A DNA stretch of 8,853 nt from the NCBI GenBank assembly GCA_964348615.1, contig CAYGDE010000030.1, positions 1 through 8,853 of the forward strand, in the 5' to 3' direction. This DNA comes from DATIHT01 sp964348615 (GTDB lineage: Bacteria > Patescibacteriota > Microgenomatia > Curtissbacterales > GWA2-41-24). The translations under genes and the position numbers were made by a program. Below, piece by piece: positions 7,187-8,853 of this stretch. Under the pieces are notes generated by a model that saw only the letters and a list, made by a program, of their open reading frames with translations, did not search any database and was not told the DNA's origin. Position 1 is the stretch's first letter. The number at the start of each line of letters is the position of its first letter.

Positions 7187-7215
7187 AGTATACTCTAGGC
7201 CATGCTTCTTGTCAA
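7187..7215 (-). promoter_or_regulatory. Consensus sigma70 promoter of the recombinase gene
   Basis: On the minus strand, TTGACA (7215-7210) and TATACT (7192-7187) are 17 bp apart: a perfect -35 and 5 of 6 bases in the -10. Transcription would start near 7180, leaving a leader of about 35 nt without a ribosome site before ATG at 7145. Confidence 0.8.
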
Positions 7216-7234
7216 TCCCTATGGGGCTGACTTT

Positions 7235-7243
7235 TGATAAAAT
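7235..7243 (+). promoter_or_regulatory. Extended -10 promoter of the divIC-like gene, apparently leaderless
   Basis: TGATAAAAT is an extended -10 (TGn plus TAAAAT at 7238-7243). No good -35 is found at the usual distance. Counting 7 nt from the -10 puts the transcript start exactly on the A of the ATG at 7250, and no ribosome site lies upstream, so the mRNA may be leaderless. Confidence 0.5.
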
Positions 7244-7249
7244 ATTCAT

Positions 7250-7594
7250 ATGAAGCGCAATTTAATACTGTTTTTTGGGATATTAGTTTTAATTTTGTTG
7301 TTTGTTAATGGTTCAAAGCGGCTTTGGACGTTTAACAGTACAAACCAGAAGGTAGAGGAAGCCCAGGTGAGGTTGGACAAGCTAAAAGAACAAAACGAGG
7401 CTTTAAAAGCAAACCTTTCGTATACCCAAACGCAAGATTTTGTCGAGGGCGAAATTAGAGATAAGTTAGGTTTGGCCAAAGAAGGGGAAACGGTAGTGAT
7501 TCTTCCAAAGGAAAATAGGGACCAGCTGCCAGGGACCAGTAAAAAACAAGTTCCGAATTGGGAAAAATGGAGGGACGTGTTTTTTGGGGGCTAA
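7250..7594 (+). CDS. Septum formation initiator, DivIC/FtsB family
   Basis: Small bitopic division protein that, in known bacteria, bridges FtsL and the FtsQ/DivIB complex in the divisome. The protein is 114 aa. A short cytoplasmic start MKRN is followed by a membrane helix (about residues 4-20, NLILFFGILVLILLFVN). A coiled coil with heptad spacing follows (30-56, TNQKVEEAQVRLDKLKEQNEALK). The family block FVEGEIRDKLGLAKEGETVV (64-83) matches the 'e..aR.klg.vkpGE' signature. An extra C-terminal segment (84-114) ends WRDVFFGG. It is divergent from the recombinase gene and convergent with the tRNAs, its stop lying one base from the tRNA end. The strong match is to the domain, not to a particular member. 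Confidence 0.9.
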   Translation: MKRNLILFFGILVLILLFVNGSKRLWTFNSTNQKVEEAQVRLDKLKEQNEALKANLSYTQTQDFVEGEIRDKLGLAKEGETVVILPKENRDQLPGTSKKQVPNWEKWRDVFFGG

Positions 7595-7595
7595 G

Positions 7596-7669
7596 TAGCG
7601 GCGATAGGGATCGAACCTATGACCTTGGCGTTATGAGTGCCACGCTCTAACCAACTGAGCTACGCCGCC
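7596..7669 (-). tRNA. tRNA with CAT anticodon (elongator Met, or Ile2)
   Basis: A full 74-nt cloverleaf. The D arm is GCTC/GAGC with loop AGTTGGTTA, the anticodon loop is CTCATAA (anticodon CAT), and the T arm is ATAGG/CCTAT with loop TTCGATC. The acceptor stem is GGCGGCG/CGCCGCT with a G1-U72 wobble and A73. The anticodon stem TGGCA/CGCCA has an A31-C39 mismatch. CCA is not encoded. The G1 start and typical D arm separate it from the neighbouring initiator. Whether it is elongator Met or lysidine-modified Ile(CAU) cannot be settled from these bases. Confidence 0.93.
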
Positions 7670-7680
7670 GCGAGATTATG

Positions 7681-7751
7681 TAGCGGGGGCGGGAGTCGAA
7701 CCCACTTCTGGAGATTATGAGCCTCCCGAGATACCGTTTCTCCACCCCGCG
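7681..7751 (-). tRNA. Initiator tRNA-fMet (CAT)
   Basis: A 71-nt cloverleaf: acceptor CGCGGGG/CCCCGCT, D stem GAGA/TCTC with a 7-nt loop, anticodon loop CTCATAA (CAT), T stem GTGGG/CCCGC with loop TTCGACT, and A73. Two initiator marks are present: the first pair is unpaired (C1 with U72, where E. coli has C1 with A72), and A11 pairs with U24. The anticodon stem is GGAGG/TCTCC, so 29-31/39-41 are A-U, G-C, G-U rather than the usual three G-C pairs. CCA is not encoded. It is followed 11 bp on by the second CAT tRNA, probably on the same transcript. Confidence 0.93.
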
Positions 7752-7764
7752 GCGTGTGTTTGGA

Positions 7765-7793
7765 ATTTTAACAGAGACCAGTTTTCTTAGCAA
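7765..7793 (-). promoter_or_regulatory. Promoter of the tRNA pair
   Basis: On the minus strand, TTGCTA (7793-7788) and TAAAAT (7770-7765) are 17 bp apart. The -10 is preceded by TGT, giving an extended -10. The transcript would start near 7758, a few bases before the initiator tRNA. The -35 lies within one of four TTAGCAA/TTGCTAA copies in the region. Confidence 0.65.
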
Positions 7794-7839
7794 GCTTATT
7801 TACCACCAATCACCATTGTTCGATTGCTAATCATGTCAT

Positions 7840-7869
7840 TTGACAGGTTTTGAGGGCTTTTGGTAAAAT
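7840..7869 (+). promoter_or_regulatory. Strong promoter of the attenuator leader
   Basis: TTGACA (7840-7845) and TAAAAT (7864-7869) are 18 bp apart, and TGG precedes the -10, giving an extended -10. Transcription would start near 7876, about 105 nt before the leader-peptide ATG and 285 nt before the 67-aa gene. A perfect -35 with a 5-of-6 -10 is unusually good for this AT-rich stretch. Confidence 0.75.
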
Positions 7870-7928
7870 GTTGTTTGTAAGTCAATGCTCTTTTGAGGTG
7901 TTTTTGGGTTAAATTTGAAAGGGTAAAT

Positions 7929-7958
7929 TTAGCAAAATCGGCAGACTGGTTTTGCTAA
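7929..7958 (+). promoter_or_regulatory. 13-bp hairpin with CAGA loop upstream of the leader peptide
   Basis: TTAGCAAAATCGG (7929-7941) pairs with CTGGTTTTGCTAA (7946-7958): nine Watson-Crick pairs at the base, then U-G, C-G, G-U and G-C closing on CAGA. It has no T run after it, so it is not a terminator. It may protect or fold the leader RNA, or act as DNA as a palindromic operator, since the TTAGCAA arms recur nearby. Confidence 0.55.
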
Positions 7959-7980
7959 TGTAATTATTTAATTTTCATTT

Positions 7981-8055
7981 ATGCAAACTGATTTAAAAAC
8001 AAGTCTTACCGCAAGGTGGGACTTTAACTTTTTTAGTTACTACTTTACTCGCTAA
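7981..8055 (+). CDS. Putative 24-aa leader peptide rich in Phe and Tyr
   Basis: The frame runs ATG at 7981 to TAA at 8053-8055. Residues 13-22 read WDFNFFSYYF: four Phe (all TTT), two adjacent Tyr (TAC) and one Trp among ten codons. Known attenuator peptides such as E. coli PheL (Phe) and PheM show the same run of the sensed residue just before the stop. Control codons Tyr20, Tyr21 and Phe22 (8038-8046) lie directly before segment 1 of the competing stems, and the stop is in the loop between segments 1 and 2. A ribosome at the stop would cover segment 2; one stalled at 8038-8046 would cover segment 1 and free segment 2. No ribosome site precedes the ATG, which is the weak point. Confidence 0.6.
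   Translation: MQTDLKTSLTARWDFNFFSYYFTR
8001..8024 (+). promoter_or_regulatory. 10-bp hairpin with GCAA tetraloop inside the leader frame
   Basis: AAGTCTTACC (8001-8010) pairs with GGTGGGACTT (8015-8024) over ten continuous pairs (two U-G) around a GNRA-type GCAA loop. Six Us follow four bases later (8029-8034). It could pause RNA polymerase so that the ribosome catches up, as the first hairpin does in trp-type attenuators, or be a weak terminator. Confidence 0.6.
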
Positions 8056-8068
8056 GCGAGTTTTGTAG
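8040..8068 (+). promoter_or_regulatory. Attenuator 1:2 hairpin with leader stop codon in its loop
   Basis: ACTCGC (8047-8052) pairs with GCGAGT (8056-8061) around TAA, which is the leader-peptide stop. CTAC (8040-8043) and GTAG (8065-8068) extend it across a symmetric UUU/UUU internal loop. It excludes the antiterminator that uses 8056-8066. Confidence 0.7.
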
Positions 8069-8112
8069 GTTTCGTTTTTTTAAATCTTAAAACAAACCAG
8101 AACAAAGCTCGC
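8056..8112 (+). promoter_or_regulatory. Antiterminator stem (2:3)
   Basis: GCGAGTTTTGT (8056-8066) pairs with ACAAAGCTCGC (8102-8112), eleven pairs with one U-G. Further in, GGTTT/AAACC (8068-8072 with 8094-8098) and GTTTT/AAAAC (8074-8078 with 8089-8093), with C8073 bulged, give about 21 pairs in total. It takes up the 5' half of the terminator stem, so the two folds cannot coexist. Confidence 0.65.
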
Positions 8113-8131
8113 AACAAATGCGAGTTTTTTT
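8104..8131 (+). terminator. Intrinsic terminator of the attenuator (3:4)
   Basis: CTCGCA (8108-8113) pairs with TGCGAG (8119-8124) around ACAAA. AAAG (8104-8107) extends the stem by pairing with TTTT (8125-8128). A run of seven Ts (8125-8131) follows the GC core. It lies 30 bp before the 67-aa gene, so it must be read through for that gene to be expressed from the upstream promoter. Confidence 0.85.
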
Positions 8132-8160
8132 GTGATCAAAAATGGAGGAGGTGAATTTAT

Positions 8161-8364
8161 ATGGTAGAAATCTTACAAAAGCAGGTCGGCGTTGAACTTT
8201 CTGAGGCTATTCGTTTGCGCCGGCTGCATACATTAAATGATGATTTGCGAGTTCAGGCCGGCCATGTTGAGAGGTTGGAACTTCGCGATGCGAAAAACCC
8301 ATTGATGCTTAAGGCCTTAAATGCACATCTGAGATTGTGTGAGGCTATTGGTAATGGAGCTTGA
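8161..8364 (+). CDS. 67-aa hypothetical protein behind the attenuator
   Basis: The frame runs ATG at 8161 to TGA at 8362-8364. It has an excellent ribosome site GGAGGAGGTGA (8144-8154), the best on the plus strand here, which supports real translation. The protein is soluble and looks all-helical, with many Leu, Arg and Glu (VELSEAIRLRRL, HVERLELRDA) and no membrane segment, signal peptide or metal motif. No family is recognised. I considered an AroQ-type chorismate mutase because of the aromatic leader, but the key Arg/Lys pattern and the length do not fit. It is the first gene after the terminator, so it is the direct target of the attenuator, with the deacylase-like gene next 20 bp on. Confidence 0.75.
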   Translation: MVEILQKQVGVELSEAIRLRRLHTLNDDLRVQAGHVERLELRDAKNPLMLKALNAHLRLCEAIGNGA

Positions 8365-8372
8365 GGTAGGGG

Positions 8373-8378
8373 TAGAAT
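8373..8378 (+). promoter_or_regulatory. Possible -10 element of the YbaK-like gene
   Basis: TAGAAT matches 5 of 6 bases of the -10 consensus and puts a start 7 nt on, exactly at the A of the ATG at 8385, with no ribosome site upstream. The best -35 (TTGGTA, 8348-8353) is 19 bp away. A leaderless transcript from here is possible in addition to read-through from upstream. Confidence 0.3.
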
Positions 8379-8384
8379 ATTTGC

Positions 8385-8853
8385 ATGGCAACTCGTTCCA
8401 AAATTGAAAGGCATCTAAAAAAACTTAGACTCGAGTATAAGCTTATTGATCTTGGTGGCGAGCATTTTAGAGTAGAGGATGTTATTAAGTTTGGAGTAAA
8501 GCCTGACAAGATTGTTAAGACTTTGTTGGTTCGGGCCAACCCCAAATTTGAATCTTTGGTTGGAGTTGATAAAGGTGTTATAAGCTTGCAAAAATTAAGC
8601 AAATTCTTAAAAAAACATCAGTACTTTGCTTTTGGCATAAGAGGGAAGGATAGGTTGAGTTTTAAAAAAGTGAAAAAACTATTGGGTCCGAGTGCGGAAC
8701 TTGCTCGGGCAGAGGAAGTTTTGAAGGTGGTTGGAGTGCCTGTGGGTGCTGTTTGCCCAATTGAAATTGGCGTGCCGGTTTATTTTGATAAGAAAGTTTT
8801 TCAAACTTTCTTGCGGTCCTCGTCCGATAACAATCGGACTGCGGGCCTAAAGC
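8385..8853 (+). CDS. YbaK/ProX-type aminoacyl-tRNA deacylase-like protein (partial, right edge)
   Basis: Members of this family hydrolyse mischarged tRNAs (for example Cys- or Ala-tRNAPro) in the cytoplasm, alone or as synthetase editing domains. The 156 visible codons have no stop before the window edge; the family is about 150-170 aa, so only a few residues are missing, unless it is fused to something. Family features in order: an N-terminal helix and the EH pair in GGEHFRVEDV, the conserved IVKTLLVRAN (K is the usual substrate-contacting lysine), a central VDKGVISLQKLSKFL, RAEEVLKVVGVPVGAVCPI, which matches the 'a.eeev...tG...G.v.P' block, and VPVYFDKKVF. No ribosome site is seen before the ATG. 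The specificity cannot be told. It is the second gene after the attenuator. Confidence 0.85.
   Translation, partial: MATRSKIERHLKKLRLEYKLIDLGGEHFRVEDVIKFGVKPDKIVKTLLVRANPKFESLVGVDKGVISLQKLSKFLKKHQYFAFGIRGKDRLSFKKVKKLLGPSAELARAEEVLKVVGVPVGAVCPIEIGVPVYFDKKVFQTFLRSSSDNNRTAGLK

Larger units (their letters stand above)
7876..8160 (+). ncRNA. 5' leader RNA with aromatic-peptide transcription attenuator
   Basis: The stretch from the predicted transcript start to the 67-aa gene holds no long gene. In order it shows a 13-bp hairpin (7929-7958), a short frame rich in Phe/Tyr (7981-8055) and a 10-bp hairpin inside it (8001-8024). A set of competing stems follows. Segment 1 (8047-8052) can pair with segment 2 (8056-8061). 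Segment 2 extended (8056-8066) can instead pair with segment 3 (8102-8112) over 11 pairs with one wobble. Segment 3 pairs with segment 4 (8119-8128) to form a terminator followed by Us. The layout is that of amino-acid operon attenuators. No known riboswitch consensus was recognised. Confidence 0.7.

Noticed and set aside
6270..7751. Integrated element defined by the recombinase and the tRNAs as attachment site
   Set aside because: No direct repeat of a tRNA 3' end, no other phage or plasmid gene, and a division gene lies between them.
8001..8024. T-box riboswitch (ACCGC and GGTGG strings)
   Set aside because: The strings form one hairpin, the order of the T-box antiterminator sequence is not matched, and no specifier stem was found.
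7876..8131. Stand-alone RNA such as 6S, SRP RNA, RNase P RNA or tmRNA
   Set aside because: None of the conserved cores of these RNAs are present, and the two ends do not pair.
8161..8364. AroQ-type chorismate mutase for the 67-aa protein
   Set aside because: Suggested by the aromatic leader, but the active-site Arg/Lys spacing is absent and the length is too short.
8345..8602. 85-codon frame on the minus strand
   Set aside because: It lies opposite the well-supported YbaK-like gene and has no ribosome site or protein-like features.

Overview
The window looks like a scaffold from an uncultured, host-dependent or small-genome bacterium, most likely Patescibacteria/CPR (Microgenomates-like). 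The basis is gene content, the moderately AT-rich sequence, small dense genes, a pared-down delta subunit in the ATP synthase, and a 100-N scaffold gap typical of metagenome assemblies. TGA acts as a normal stop (atpG and the 67-aa gene end in TGA), which argues against the Gracilibacteria/Absconditabacteria code. The phylum is an inference; no rRNA is present.

Layout. Bases 1-5971, minus strand: an F1Fo ATP synthase operon in canonical order atpB-atpE-atpF-atpH-atpA-atpG-atpD. It is read right to left and runs off the left edge within atpD. A 100-N gap cuts the end of atpE and the atpE-atpF junction. A sigma70-like promoter lies just upstream of atpB. Bases 6070-6231 (+): an unrecognised 53-aa two-helix membrane protein. 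Bases 6270-7145 (-): a tyrosine recombinase with its own consensus promoter and terminator. Bases 7250-7594 (+): a DivIC/FtsB-like division protein. Bases 7596-7751 (-): two tRNAs with CAT anticodons, one clearly the initiator. Bases 7752-8160: a regulatory region without a long gene. Bases 8161-8364 (+): a 67-aa protein of unknown family. Bases 8385 to the end (+): a YbaK/ProX-type aminoacyl-tRNA deacylase-like protein, cut by the window edge.

The most interesting element is at 7840-8160. A strong plus-strand promoter makes a transcript of about 285 nt before the first long gene. It carries a 24-codon open frame at 7981-8055 whose codons 13-22 read WDFNFFSYYF. Its stop codon sits in the loop of a hairpin, and a classic set of mutually exclusive stems follows (1:2, antiterminator 2:3, intrinsic terminator 3:4). 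This is the architecture of a ribosome-mediated transcription attenuator sensing Phe/Tyr (possibly Trp) charging, as in pheL or pheM of enterics. It precedes a small unknown gene and a tRNA-editing-type gene.

The ATP synthase genes together encode a proton-type rotary enzyme: Fo a, c10-15 ring and b stalk, with F1 alpha, beta, gamma and delta; epsilon is presumably beyond the left edge. The remaining genes are housekeeping: recombination, division, initiator tRNA and tRNA proofreading.
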